Below are positions 1-7,507 of a stretch of DNA of 64,000 nucleotides, one piece after another; position 1 is the stretch's first letter, and each line of letters opens with the position of its first letter. The DNA is from Natrinema salsiterrestre (lineage in GTDB: Archaea > Halobacteriota > Halobacteria > Halobacteriales > Natrialbaceae). The stretch is from positions 620,001 through 684,000 of the forward strand of contig NZ_JAMQOT010000002.1 of NCBI RefSeq assembly GCF_029502005.1, in the 5' to 3' direction. The notes beneath the pieces are model-generated. The model searched no databases and had not been told where the DNA came from. It was given only the letters and a program-made list of their open reading frames with translations. A program made the position numbers and the translations under genes.

Positions 1-131
1 GTGACGCGAAACGAGCGATGCGTTCAGTAGGCCGCTTCCGTGTCGCCGTGAAGACGGCGAGGTGCGACCGGAGGCCGTCTCGAGTGACGCACGTATGCCG
101 ACCGACGGCCGACGGACCCCCCTGCCGAAGC

Positions 132-150
132 CAGACCCATTATATCCCCG
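132..150 (+). promoter_or_regulatory. Probable aroE promoter (TATA box)
   Basis: An AT-rich element (attatatc, about 138-145) stands in otherwise GC-rich sequence 30-40 bases before the two in-frame ATG codons of aroE. This spacing fits an archaeal TATA box driving a leaderless or very short-leader transcript. Bases 1-130 hold no gene I can support. Confidence 0.5.
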
Positions 151-174
151 CCGCGACGAGTGACAGGGAGACCA

Positions 175-984
175 ATGGCTATGGACGTATACGGCCTCCT
201 CGGCAACCCGGTCGGCCACTCGCTGTCGCCGCCGATGCACGAGGCCGCCTACGACGAACTCGGACTCGAGGCCCGCTACGTGACCTTCGAGCCCGAACCG
301 AAGGAGATCGACGACGCGATTCGCGGGGCCGACGCGCTCGGGATCGCGGGGCTGAACGTGACGATCCCGTTCAAGCAGGACGCCCTCGAGATCGTCGCAC
401 CCGAGGACCTGGCGACCCGAATCGGCGCGGTCAACACGATCGACTTCTCGGGGTCGGGACCGCCGACGGGGTACAACACCGACGCCGTGGGCGCGTTGCG
501 CGCGCTGCGCGATCACGACGTCGAGATCGACGGCGCTCGAGCGGTCGTCGTCGGGGCCGGCGGTGCCGGTCGGGCGGTCGCCTTCGGCCTCGCTGACGCC
601 GGCGCGACGGTCGCGATCGCCAACCGAACCGAGCCGAAAGCCCACGACCTGGCCGACGAAGTACCCCGCGCGACCGGTCACGGGCTCGCCGACATCGAGC
701 AGCTGGTGGCCGGTGCCGACGTGCTCGTCAACGCCACGAGCGTCGGGATGGAAGAGGACGCGACGCCGGTGCCCGCAGACGCGCTTCACGGCGATCTCGC
801 CGTACTCGACGCGGTCTATCGGCCCCTCGAGACGCGACTGTTGCGCGACGCCGCCGACGCGGGCGCGACGACGGTCGACGGCGCGTGGATGCTGCTGTAT
901 CAGGGCGTCGAGGCGTTCGAGATCTGGACGGACCGGGACGCGCCGGTCGACGCGATGAACGAGGCGCTCCGCTCGCGGCTGTAA
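175..984 (+). CDS. aroE: Shikimate dehydrogenase
   Basis: NADP-dependent reduction of 3-dehydroshikimate to shikimate in the cytoplasm. The N-terminal substrate domain shows [16 protein letters not shown] and NVTIPFKQ, containing the catalytic lysine. The partner aspartate is in NTDAVG. The Rossmann domain has the glycine loop [11 protein letters not shown] followed by NRTEPKA, the usual NADP-binding basic strand. Length (about 269 residues) is normal for AroE. ATG 175 and ATG 181 are both possible; they are preferred over the upstream GTG at 160 because of their distance from the TATA box. Other aromatic pathway genes lie downstream at 2.0, 34.3, 37.3, 42.1 and 50.5 kb. Confidence 0.96.
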   Translation: MAMDVYGLLGNPVGHSLSPPMHEAAYDELGLEARYVTFEPEPKEIDDAIRGADALGIAGLNVTIPFKQDALEIVAPEDLATRIGAVNTIDFSGSGPPTGYNTDAVGALRALRDHDVEIDGARAVVVGAGGAGRAVAFGLADAGATVAIANRTEPKAHDLADEVPRATGHGLADIEQLVAGADVLVNATSVGMEEDATPVPADALHGDLAVLDAVYRPLETRLLRDAADAGATTVDGAWMLLYQGVEAFEIWTDRDAPVDAMNEALRSRL

Positions 985-1063
985 CCGGCTCCAGCGTACC
1001 GTCCTCCAGTTCCCCTGTCAATATCAGGCGAATTTAAGTGATGGAACCCACTACCACGAGATA

Positions 1064-1834
1064 ATGGCAATCTTGCAAAAGCTGAAGTCCCTGTTCGGGT
1101 TCGGCGAATCGAACTCGGAGCGCGGGGGCACTCGAGAGGTGGGGGTCACGGTCGAACGGGAAGGGTCGACGGACGACGGACCCGACGCCGCCGCGGAGTC
1201 CGATCGCGAGGAGACGACGACCGAAGGCGGGATCGCCGAACCGCCGCAATCGGCGACGGCCGGCTCGAGCTCGACAGAGTCGGCGGAGTCGGAGACGGAA
1301 TCGGAGGATGAGACCTCCGAACCGGCCGATGCGGCCGAATCGGAGACCGAAGATGCGGCGACGGCGGCGGGACAGACGCCGGCGGAGGCCGACGACTCGG
1401 CACCCGTCGAGGAGGCCGAACCCGACGACGACTCGGCCGCTGCGTCCGAGACGGACGACGCGTCCGCGGACGTCGAGAGCGAGACGGAATCCGAACCGGA
1501 ACCGGAGCCGGACTCGACAGCGGCCGACGACGAAGCGGCTGCTGTCGGCGCGGAATCCGCGGAGCCCGACACCGACGCGGAATCCGCGGTCGACGAGGAA
1601 GTCGAGCCCGAATCCGAGGAATCCGACGCTGACGAGGGGGAGGCCGACGAAGACAGTCAGGAATCCGTCGACGTGATCAAAGGGATCGGCCCGGCCTACG
1701 CCGACCGACTCACCGCTGCGGACGTCGAGACCGTCGGCGATCTCGCCGCCGCCGACGCCGCCGAACTGGCCGAGGAGACCGACATCTCCGAGAAGCGGCT
1801 GCAGGGCTGGATCGATCGCGCCGAAGTACGGTAA
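1064..1834 (+). CDS. Acidic protein with C-terminal helix-hairpin-helix domain
   Basis: 256 residues in three parts. A short amphipathic, basic-hydrophobic head (MAILQKLKSLFGFGE) is followed by a very long linker (about residues 25-200) made almost only of Glu, Asp, Ser, Ala, Thr and Pro. The C-terminal domain of about 50 residues has two HhH-like turns, VIKGIGPAYADRL and VETVGDLAAADAAELAE. Such HhH domains bind DNA non-specifically or act as protein modules. Similar haloarchaeal proteins are annotated only as HhH-domain proteins. Function unknown; the gene stands alone with its own upstream region. Confidence 0.85.
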   Translation: MAILQKLKSLFGFGESNSERGGTREVGVTVEREGSTDDGPDAAAESDREETTTEGGIAEPPQSATAGSSSTESAESETESEDETSEPADAAESETEDAATAAGQTPAEADDSAPVEEAEPDDDSAAASETDDASADVESETESEPEPEPDSTAADDEAAAVGAESAEPDTDAESAVDEEVEPESEESDADEGEADEDSQESVDVIKGIGPAYADRLTAADVETVGDLAAADAAELAEETDISEKRLQGWIDRAEVR

Positions 1835-1978
1835 TCCGTCGCCCGACTCTCGGCCCCCGGCCTCGCGTTCGAGACACCGCCCCCGAGGGACTCTTTTCCG
1901 GACGCGTTCGGCTCGGTACTCGATCGTCGATGCCCCGAAATCGCAAGAGGATTACTCCTCCGCTCCCTCTCGAGGCGT

Positions 1979-3631
1979 ATGAGCGATCCGCGCGTCGTCA
2001 CGACGCTGGACTCGTTTCGCGACGCCGTCCGCGACAGCGGTGCGCCGGACGCGACGGGATCCAAGTCGGCGACGCGCACCGGACTCCGGGTCCCCATCGA
2101 AGTCCGCGTCACCGTTTCGGATCCGTTTCTCGCCTATCGGCGGGCGCGCGACGGCCGCGAGGGATCGGTCTTCCTCGAGACGACCGGCGGCCAGCCCGGC
2201 TGGGGATACTTCGGCGTCGATCCGGTCGACGGACTCACCGTCGGCTCCGGTGCCGGCCTCCGCGACGCGACCGAGGGCCGATCGCCGAGCCTCGCCGCGC
2301 TCGAGGGCCTGCTCGCCGGCGATCGGCTCGCCCGGGGCGAGTGCGACGTCCCCTACCCCTGCGGAGCCGTCGGCTGGCTGTCTTACGATATCGCCCGCGA
2401 GCTCGAGGATGTGCCCGGCTCGGCGGTCGACGACCGGGAGCTGCCCCGCCTCGAGGTCGCGGTCTACGACCGTCTCGTCGCCTGGGAAGAGCCAGCTGAT
2501 GGTGACGTCACGCTGCGGATTACGGCCTGTCCGCGAATCGGCGGTCCCGACGCCGAGTTCGATCTCGAGGACGAGGCGGAACCGACGGACGCCGCCCTCG
2601 AGGCGGCCTACGATCGCGGCCGGGAGCGCGCGCTCGAGCTCGCCCGCGCCGCGCTCGCCGGTGATCCAGAGGTCGGTGAGCCGCCCGTCTCGCGCTCGGA
2701 AGCGACCTTCGAGAGCGACTGCGGTCGCGAGGCGTTCGCCGACCGGGTGCGCCGAGTCAAGGACTACATCCGCGACGGCGACACCTTTCAGGCGAACATC
2801 TCACAGCGGCTGGTCGCACCCGCCGCCGTCCATCCCGTCGCCGCTTACGACGCCCTGCGGCGGGTCAACCCGGCGCCGTACTCCTGTCTCCTCGAGTTCC
2901 GCTCGGCCGATCTGGTGAGCGCGAGTCCCGAGTTACTGCTCGAGCGCGAGGTGTCGGGCACCCCGACGTCTTCGAGCAGCCCGTGTCCGCGAGAGCGCGA
3001 CGGCGACTTCGTGCGAACGGAGCCGATCGCCGGCACGCGCCCCCGCGGCGAGACCCCCGAGGCGGACGCAGCGCTCGAGGAGGATCTACTGACGGACGAG
3101 AAGGAACGCGCCGAGCACGCGATGTTGGTCGATCTCGAGCGCAACGACCTCGGGAAGGTCTGCGAGTACGGCTCCGTCGACGTCGAGGAGTACCGCCGGA
3201 TCGACCGCTACTCCGAGGTGATGCACCTGGTCTCGAACGTCACCGGTCGGCTTCGGCCGGAGGAAACGCTGGCAGACGCGATCGCGGCGACGTTCCCCGG
3301 CGGGACGATCACCGGCGCGCCGAAGCCGCGGACGATGGAGATCATCGACGAACTCGAGCGCACTCGGCGCGGCCCCTACACGGGGAGCGTCGGCATCTTC
3401 GGCTTCGACGGGCGCGCGACGTTGAACATCGTCATTCGGACGCTGGTCCGCCACGCCGAGGAGTACCACCTCCGCGTCGGTGCGGGGATCGTCCACGATT
3501 CCGATCCGACCAGCGAGTACGACGAGACCCTCGACAAGGCCCGCGCGCTCATCACGGCGGTCGACGACGCGCTGGGCGAGCGGGCCGAACTGGGGCTCGA
3601 GGCGGAACGCGGAGGTGAGGAGTGTGAGTGA
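1979..3631 (+). CDS. pabB: Aminodeoxychorismate synthase component I (chorismate-binding, PabB type)
   Basis: Chorismate-utilising enzyme converting chorismate plus ammonia to 4-amino-4-deoxychorismate, the p-aminobenzoate/folate precursor. The chorismate-binding domain fills the C-terminal half: [47 protein letters not shown] and [20 protein letters not shown]. The [11 protein letters not shown] and GSxG...IRT signatures are PabB-like; TrpE has FPAGTLSGAPK and GGxG. However the active-site segment reads PIAGTRPRG, the TrpE form, where classical PabB has PIKGT. A Ser/Pro-rich insertion (around residues 325-340) precedes it. The next gene overlaps the stop, and pabC follows after an insertion. 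Anthranilate synthase is the alternative. Confidence 0.82.
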   Translation: MSDPRVVTTLDSFRDAVRDSGAPDATGSKSATRTGLRVPIEVRVTVSDPFLAYRRARDGREGSVFLETTGGQPGWGYFGVDPVDGLTVGSGAGLRDATEGRSPSLAALEGLLAGDRLARGECDVPYPCGAVGWLSYDIARELEDVPGSAVDDRELPRLEVAVYDRLVAWEEPADGDVTLRITACPRIGGPDAEFDLEDEAEPTDAALEAAYDRGRERALELARAALAGDPEVGEPPVSRSEATFESDCGREAFADRVRRVKDYIRDGDTFQANISQRLVAPAAVHPVAAYDALRRVNPAPYSCLLEFRSADLVSASPELLLEREVSGTPTSSSSPCPRERDGDFVRTEPIAGTRPRGETPEADAALEEDLLTDEKERAEHAMLVDLERNDLGKVCEYGSVDVEEYRRIDRYSEVMHLVSNVTGRLRPEETLADAIAATFPGGTITGAPKPRTMEIIDELERTRRGPYTGSVGIFGFDGRATLNIVIRTLVRHAEEYHLRVGAGIVHDSDPTSEYDETLDKARALITAVDDALGERAELGLEAERGGEECE

Positions 3632-4322
3632 CGAGCATCGCACCCGCGACCGAGCGAACGCGAGCGACCGCAGCAAACGGTTGCTCGTCGTGGATAATTA
3701 CGATTCGTTCGCCTACAATCTCGTCCAGTACGTGGGCGAGCTCGCGGACGAGGTGATCGTCCGGCGAAACGACGCGATCGACCTCGAGGGCGTTCGCGAC
3801 CTCGAGCCGACGGGGATCGTGGTCTCGCCGGGGCCGGGGACGCCGCGGGAGGCGGGAATCTCGGTCCCGCTGTTCGCTGAGACCGAGTATCCGATCCTGG
3901 GGGTCTGCCTCGGCCATCAGGCGCTGTGTGCGGCCAACGGCGCGCCGGTCGTCCGCGCGCCCGACGTCGTCCACGGAAAGCCCTCGACGGTCACCCATGA
4001 CGGCGCGGGGCTGTTCGACGGCCTCCCCGACGCGTTTCAGGTCGGCCGCTACCACTCGCTCGCCGTCGAGCGGGCGAATCTGCCCGCCGCGCTCGAGGAG
4101 ACCGCGCGGACGACGGACGAACGCGGCGTCCTGATGGCGGTCCGACACCGCGAGAAGCCCCAGATCGGCGTACAGTTCCACCCCGAGAGCATTCTCACGC
4201 GGGCGGTACCGGACGGTGAGACCGGGGCGGCCGAGGACGGGACCGGCGACGACATCTCGCTCGAGCTGGGAAAACAGATGATCGGGAACTTCTGTCGATT
4301 CGCCGCTCGCGTCGACGCGTGA
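3624..4322 (+). CDS. pabA: Glutamine amidotransferase subunit of aminodeoxychorismate/anthranilate synthase
   Basis: Class I glutamine amidotransferase of about 232 residues that supplies ammonia to the chorismate-binding partner. [16 protein letters not shown] begins the domain. The nucleophile Cys lies in [10 protein letters not shown] and the catalytic His and Glu in [11 protein letters not shown] 3624 overlaps the pabB stop by eight bases, indicating translational coupling and a heteromeric complex. The first 20 or so residues are a poorly conserved polar extension, so an internal start is possible. By sequence alone it could equally serve TrpE; operon context favours PabA. Confidence 0.87.
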   Translation: MSDEHRTRDRANASDRSKRLLVVDNYDSFAYNLVQYVGELADEVIVRRNDAIDLEGVRDLEPTGIVVSPGPGTPREAGISVPLFAETEYPILGVCLGHQALCAANGAPVVRAPDVVHGKPSTVTHDGAGLFDGLPDAFQVGRYHSLAVERANLPAALEETARTTDERGVLMAVRHREKPQIGVQFHPESILTRAVPDGETGAAEDGTGDDISLELGKQMIGNFCRFAARVDA

Positions 4323-4367
4323 TCGGGCCGCCCGAATCGTCGCTCGGACGGGCCGATCGGCGGGCCG

Positions 4368-4586
4368 TCACCGCTCCCGATCGCTCACCGCGACCTCGTC
4401 GGGGCCGGGACCGAGCACGATGCGATAGCCCTCGTACTCGAAGCGGACGGTGACGGTTGGATTCGACTCGAGGACCGCGGTGAGGGCCTCGGCGTCCACC
4501 GCCTCGGACAGGGGTGGCAGGCCCGTCACGGCGCGGTCTTCACGGGCCGCGATACGTCTCAGTGCCGTAGCGAGTGCTGGGTACAT
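4368..4586 (-). CDS. HalOD1 output-domain protein
   Basis: 72 residues matching the haloarchaeal HalOD1 domain: an N-terminal helix (MYPALATALRRIAARE), then LPPLSEAVDAEALTAVL, and a two-strand end, VTVRFEYEGYRIVL. HalOD1 proteins are small signalling output modules often found near histidine kinases or bacterio-opsin activator type regulators; their partner is generally unknown. The start codon lies inside the preceding small zinc-ribbon gene (47-base overlap in another frame), so translation is probably coupled. No kinase or receiver is encoded nearby. Part of the accessory patch between pabA and pabC. Confidence 0.75.
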   Translation of the reverse strand: MYPALATALRRIAAREDRAVTGLPPLSEAVDAEALTAVLESNPTVTVRFEYEGYRIVLGPGPDEVAVSDRER

Positions 4587-4719
4587 TGTTATCCTCGGCG
4601 TGTTCGACGAGCGTGCATTCGAACGTCGTCTCGCAGTCCGGACACGCGGCCCGGTCGGTCGTCCTCTCGATACGAACGTCCGTTCCACAGGTGCAGTGGA
4701 TGGTGATGCTCGAGACCAT
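4540..4719 (-). CDS. Small zinc-ribbon protein
   Basis: 59-residue protein with two Cys pairs, HCTCGTDV and CPDCETTFEC, forming a one-finger zinc ribbon. It runs from ATG 4719 to TGA 4540-4542. It is first of a two-gene unit and its 3' end overlaps the start of the HalOD1 gene. Such single zinc-ribbon proteins are abundant in haloarchaea and are thought to mediate protein or nucleic acid contacts. The tail after the last Cys (about 20 residues, polar) has no recognised motif. Confidence 0.7.
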   Translation of the reverse strand: MVSSITIHCTCGTDVRIERTTDRAACPDCETTFECTLVEHAEDNNVPSTRYGTETYRGP

Positions 4720-5166
4720 GGATCGTTCTGTCTGGCCCCGACGCGGCGGTAGACAACCCAGCGAACGAGTCGGCGACAGGAGCGACTGGTCGGCGAGACG
4801 TCGGCACTTCTTTATTTCGCCAGCGTCAACGATGGATTGCTCCCGCTACGCGGGGGCGAGTGTTTGAGCCGGAGTGCTTGGTTGGTCCTGTGCACTCCGG
4901 CTCTTGCGCACTTTCGTGCGCGTCTGTTCGTTACGCAATCTATCCTAAAGAACGTTAGGATATTGACTGGTTGTCGATCCAAGCACGCGGCGCGATCGCG
5001 AGCCACTGGAATTGCAGATACCAGCCACCACAGCGGTCCTATCTCACAGATAGACCAGAACGACTCCCCGGAATCCGTCTTACGGGTTAGCTCCGCACCT
5101 AGATTGTAAATAACGGAATTCCAGATAAGCGGCAGTAGAACTCACCGCAATCGTGCACCGAGTAGA
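4720..5166. other. 447-base intergenic region with clustered hairpins
   Basis: No gene is supported here. The first part would hold the promoter of the minus-strand zinc-ribbon gene. Bases 4839-4962 carry four successive perfect or near-perfect inverted repeats, listed separately. The rest (4963-5166) is of lower GC than the flanking genes, with no recognisable motif. Confidence 0.6.
4839..4962. repeat. Cluster of four inverted repeats (candidate structured RNA or mobile-element end)
   Basis: Stem 1: gctcccgc (4839-4846) with gcgggggc (4850-4857), three-base loop, one G-U pair. Stem 2: gagccggagtgc (4866-4877) with gcactccggctc (4892-4903), a perfect 12-bp stem with 14-base loop. Stem 3: gcgcac (4906-4911) with gtgcgc (4916-4921). 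Stem 4: tatcctaa (4941-4948) with ttaggata (4955-4962). Their density in 124 bases outside any gene suggests a structured transcript, the remains of a hairpin-ended element, or strong transcription ends. Confidence 0.5.
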
Positions 5167-5364
5167 TCAGCGAGTGGTAGACTCTTCCCTGTCGATCCGC
5201 TCTTGCCGGGCCGATTTAATACCGAACCAGTTGAGGACTTTTCGGGCCAGTGGAGAGGTGTTCCCGATGTATTCATCCTCGGGCTCTTGCTGAGCGGACA
5301 TCGTCTCGTCCGGACCCACAGGGTAGAGAGTAATAACTCTGTCCCAGTTAAAAGAATAAGCCAT
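5167..5364 (-). CDS. Small hypothetical protein
   Basis: Up to 65 residues, downstream of the membrane protein on the same strand. The more protein-like part begins at an internal Met (residue 22, about 5301): acidic start, then ARKVLNWFGIKSARQERI, a short amphipathic helix. No family recognised. Base composition is lower in GC than the flanking core genes, as for the rest of this patch. It may be a real small gene or a chance ORF. Confidence 0.35.
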   Translation of the reverse strand: MAYSFNWDRVITLYPVGPDETMSAQQEPEDEYIGNTSPLARKVLNWFGIKSARQERIDREESTTR

Positions 5365-5426
5365 AGTACGAGGCCAAGGGCAAATTCACATATCGTTCTT
5401 CGGGTCGAGAGATCGCTGAGCAGGTG

Positions 5427-6032
5427 TCACAACGTCAACAGCGTAAGGAAAACGATCCCCTCTGCGACGCTCAGCTCTACGACAGGCTGTTCGAAACAGA
5501 GCCGTCCGCCCGGTGATTCACAGGCGGGGAGCAGGTTAGGGACAGCAATTTGGAGGCCCGCAATGAGCAGGAACAAGACACCCAAGAATATAGACGAAAC
5601 GGTGTACAAGACGTACGTTTTGTTCTTTTCAATTTCTTGGGCAGTTAGTCTGGTCCACCGTCGATACATTTGGATTAATTCATCTCGGTGAGTCCGGAAT
5701 TGGCCACTTTGGAGACTCTTCTGTCCAAATCTTCCGGGATACTCGGTAACGAGGTAAGTCGCAGACCCGATGAATACCGTTCCTGCGAGTAAGAGCAACC
5801 CGACACTCGAAAAGATGACTGGAATCCATCCGATGACGACGTCACCTTCGCGTGCGGCGATCCCTACTGCAGCAATAATGAACCCAGCGATAAGAATGGC
5901 AGTGCGAACAGACCGCATAGCCTTGTCGTCAATATCACGTAATTGATCGACTTGACGGCCGTATTCTCTGCGGAGTTCTTCAAGTACGTCATCTTCAGGA
6001 TCAGGTCCGTCAGACTGACTCGATTTCCGCAT
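5427..6032 (-). CDS. Four-helix membrane protein with cytosolic linkers (SLATT-like?)
   Basis: 201 residues. An acidic, helical N-terminus (residues 1-45, LEELRREYGRQVDQLRDID) leads to two adjacent membrane helices (about 46-68 and 75-98). A cytosolic stretch of about 50 residues with an amphipathic helix (RDELIQMYRRWTRL) follows, then a third helix (about 145-165) and a weak fourth at the C-terminus. A paired-helix unit with long cytosolic helices resembles SLATT and Pycsar-type membrane effectors, but no catalytic domain or cyclase partner is seen. Its moderate GC and position between pabA and pabC point to acquisition. Function unknown. Confidence 0.7.
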   Translation of the reverse strand: MRKSSQSDGPDPEDDVLEELRREYGRQVDQLRDIDDKAMRSVRTAILIAGFIIAAVGIAAREGDVVIGWIPVIFSSVGLLLLAGTVFIGSATYLVTEYPGRFGQKSLQSGQFRTHRDELIQMYRRWTRLTAQEIEKNKTYVLYTVSSIFLGVLFLLIAGLQIAVPNLLPACESPGGRLCFEQPVVELSVAEGIVFLTLLTL

Positions 6033-6457
6033 CTTATCTTATTCGAGAAGTCTCGTAAAGAGACTATGATTCTGACGATACGGTAGTAAGCGATTCGTCA
6101 ATTCGATCCAGAACTCCGGCAGAAACGGAGGGGTACGAAGCTGGTGGTGGTTAGTACGATCTCCGAGAGCAACGGTTCGACTCGCTCCAGTTGTAGCGAC
6201 GTGTATTCGTGAAGCGCTCCGATAGCGTCCGCGACGAGTGCGTCCGCCAGTTTCCCTTGCGGTCCTCGAGGTCTCGAGATCCGATCGGCGCTACGTACCA
6301 CTGAGAAACGGTACATCCTCGTTCGATCCGCCTCGAGTCCACGCCTCGTCAGGACCACCGGTTCCATCCGGATGATCCTGAGTCCACATCCGGACGAACA
6401 GCAGGTTCATACTCCTCCGAGTGCCACGACGAGATAACTCGACTCGAGCGCACCGCC
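6033..6457. other. 425-base region without a convincing gene
   Basis: The left end is the promoter region of the membrane protein (minus strand), with a small inverted repeat agtctc/gagact at 6049-6065. An open frame of 89 codons on the minus strand (6098-6367) has no recognised motif and a composition unlike a typical haloarchaeal protein; I treat it as unsupported. No tRNA or IS end seen. Confidence 0.5.
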
Positions 6458-7330
6458 ATGACCGACGACCACATCTACCACGTCGACGGCGAGCTTGTCC
6501 CCGCGAGCGAGGCGACCGTCAGCGTCGACGATCGGGGATTTCGCTACGGCGACGCCGCCTTCGAAACCCTGCGGGCCTACGGCGGGACGATCTTCGCGTG
6601 GGACGACCACGTCGAGCGCCTCGAGCGAACCTGCGAGGCCCTCTCGCTCGAGCACGGCCTCGACGCGAGCGACCTCCGAGAGCGGATCGACGAGACGCTC
6701 GCGGCGAACGACCTCGCGGACGCCTACGTCCGGCTCTCGATCACCCGCGGCGTCCAGCCCGGAAAACTCACACCCCAGCCCGAGGTCGATCCGACGGTCG
6801 TGATCTACGCGAAACCGCTGCCGCGGGGCGGGCTCGAGGGCGACCCCGTCTGGGACGAGCCGGCGACGGTCGAGACGGTCGAGACGCAACGGATCCCCGA
6901 CGAATCGCTCCCCGCCGCGGCGAAGACGCACAACTACCTGAACGGGATCCTCGCGCGCGCGGAACTCGGCAGCGACGCGGACGAAGCGCTCATGTGCGAT
7001 CTCGAGGGCGAGATCACGGAAGGTGCGACGAGCAACCTGTTTTTCGTCCGCGACGGTGTCCTCCACACGCCGACGACCGACGCCCCTGTCCTGCCGGGGA
7101 TTACTCGGGCGATCGTGCTCAAGCTCGCACGCGAAGACGGCATAGCGGTCCGCGAGGGGCGCTACGAGCCGGTCGACGTGCTCGAGGCCGACGAGGCGTT
7201 CCTCACGAACCGAACGTGGGAGCTCCGTCCGATCGCGACGCTCGACGGCCGCGATGTCGGCGGCGGTCCGGTCACGGAGCGGCTCTCTCGATTGTACGAT
7301 GAACGCGTCGAAAACGCGTGTTACCGGTAG
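6458..7330 (+). CDS. pabC: Aminotransferase class IV, probable aminodeoxychorismate lyase
   Basis: 290-residue PLP enzyme of fold type IV. Start region IYHVDGELVPASEATVSVDD and DRGFRYGDAAFETLRAY are typical. The PLP lysine is in AAAKTHNYLNG, and EITEGATSNLFFV plus LPGITRAIVLKL complete the family signature. It would convert 4-amino-4-deoxychorismate to p-aminobenzoate and pyruvate. Branched-chain or D-amino-acid aminotransferases share these motifs, but proximity to pabB-pabA (2.1 kb upstream, same strand) favours PabC. Confidence 0.88.
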   Translation: MTDDHIYHVDGELVPASEATVSVDDRGFRYGDAAFETLRAYGGTIFAWDDHVERLERTCEALSLEHGLDASDLRERIDETLAANDLADAYVRLSITRGVQPGKLTPQPEVDPTVVIYAKPLPRGGLEGDPVWDEPATVETVETQRIPDESLPAAAKTHNYLNGILARAELGSDADEALMCDLEGEITEGATSNLFFVRDGVLHTPTTDAPVLPGITRAIVLKLAREDGIAVREGRYEPVDVLEADEAFLTNRTWELRPIATLDGRDVGGGPVTERLSRLYDERVENACYR

Positions 7331-7507
7331 CGGCAGGCATCAGCCGAGGTATACCGGTGGCGGTCGTGGATCGCTTCCGCAACGACGTCTTCCTCGAGTG
7401 CTCCCTGACACCGGTCGAAGTCGTTCCGGTTGATCGTGACGGGATACCAGAGGGAAATGTCCGAACGTCGGGCTGACTGGTCACTCGACGGCGACTGGCC
7501 GGACGGC
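7328..7507 (-). pseudogene. Possible small-protein remnant (no start codon)
   Basis: One minus-strand frame ending at 7328 reads like protein: DISLWYPVTINRNDFDRCQG followed by ALEEDVVAEAIHDRH and a short basic end. It has no in-frame ATG or GTG before it runs into the 3' end of the next gene. It may be the C-terminal remnant of a decayed gene or use a rare start. Low certainty. Confidence 0.3.

Noticed and set aside
4866-4921. tRNA or tRNA fragment
   Set aside because: The hairpins do not give a cloverleaf; there is no T-loop GTTCRA or plausible anticodon arm.
6098-6367. 89-codon minus-strand frame in the accessory patch
   Set aside because: No motif, no clear promoter, and a competing frame on the same strand looks no worse.
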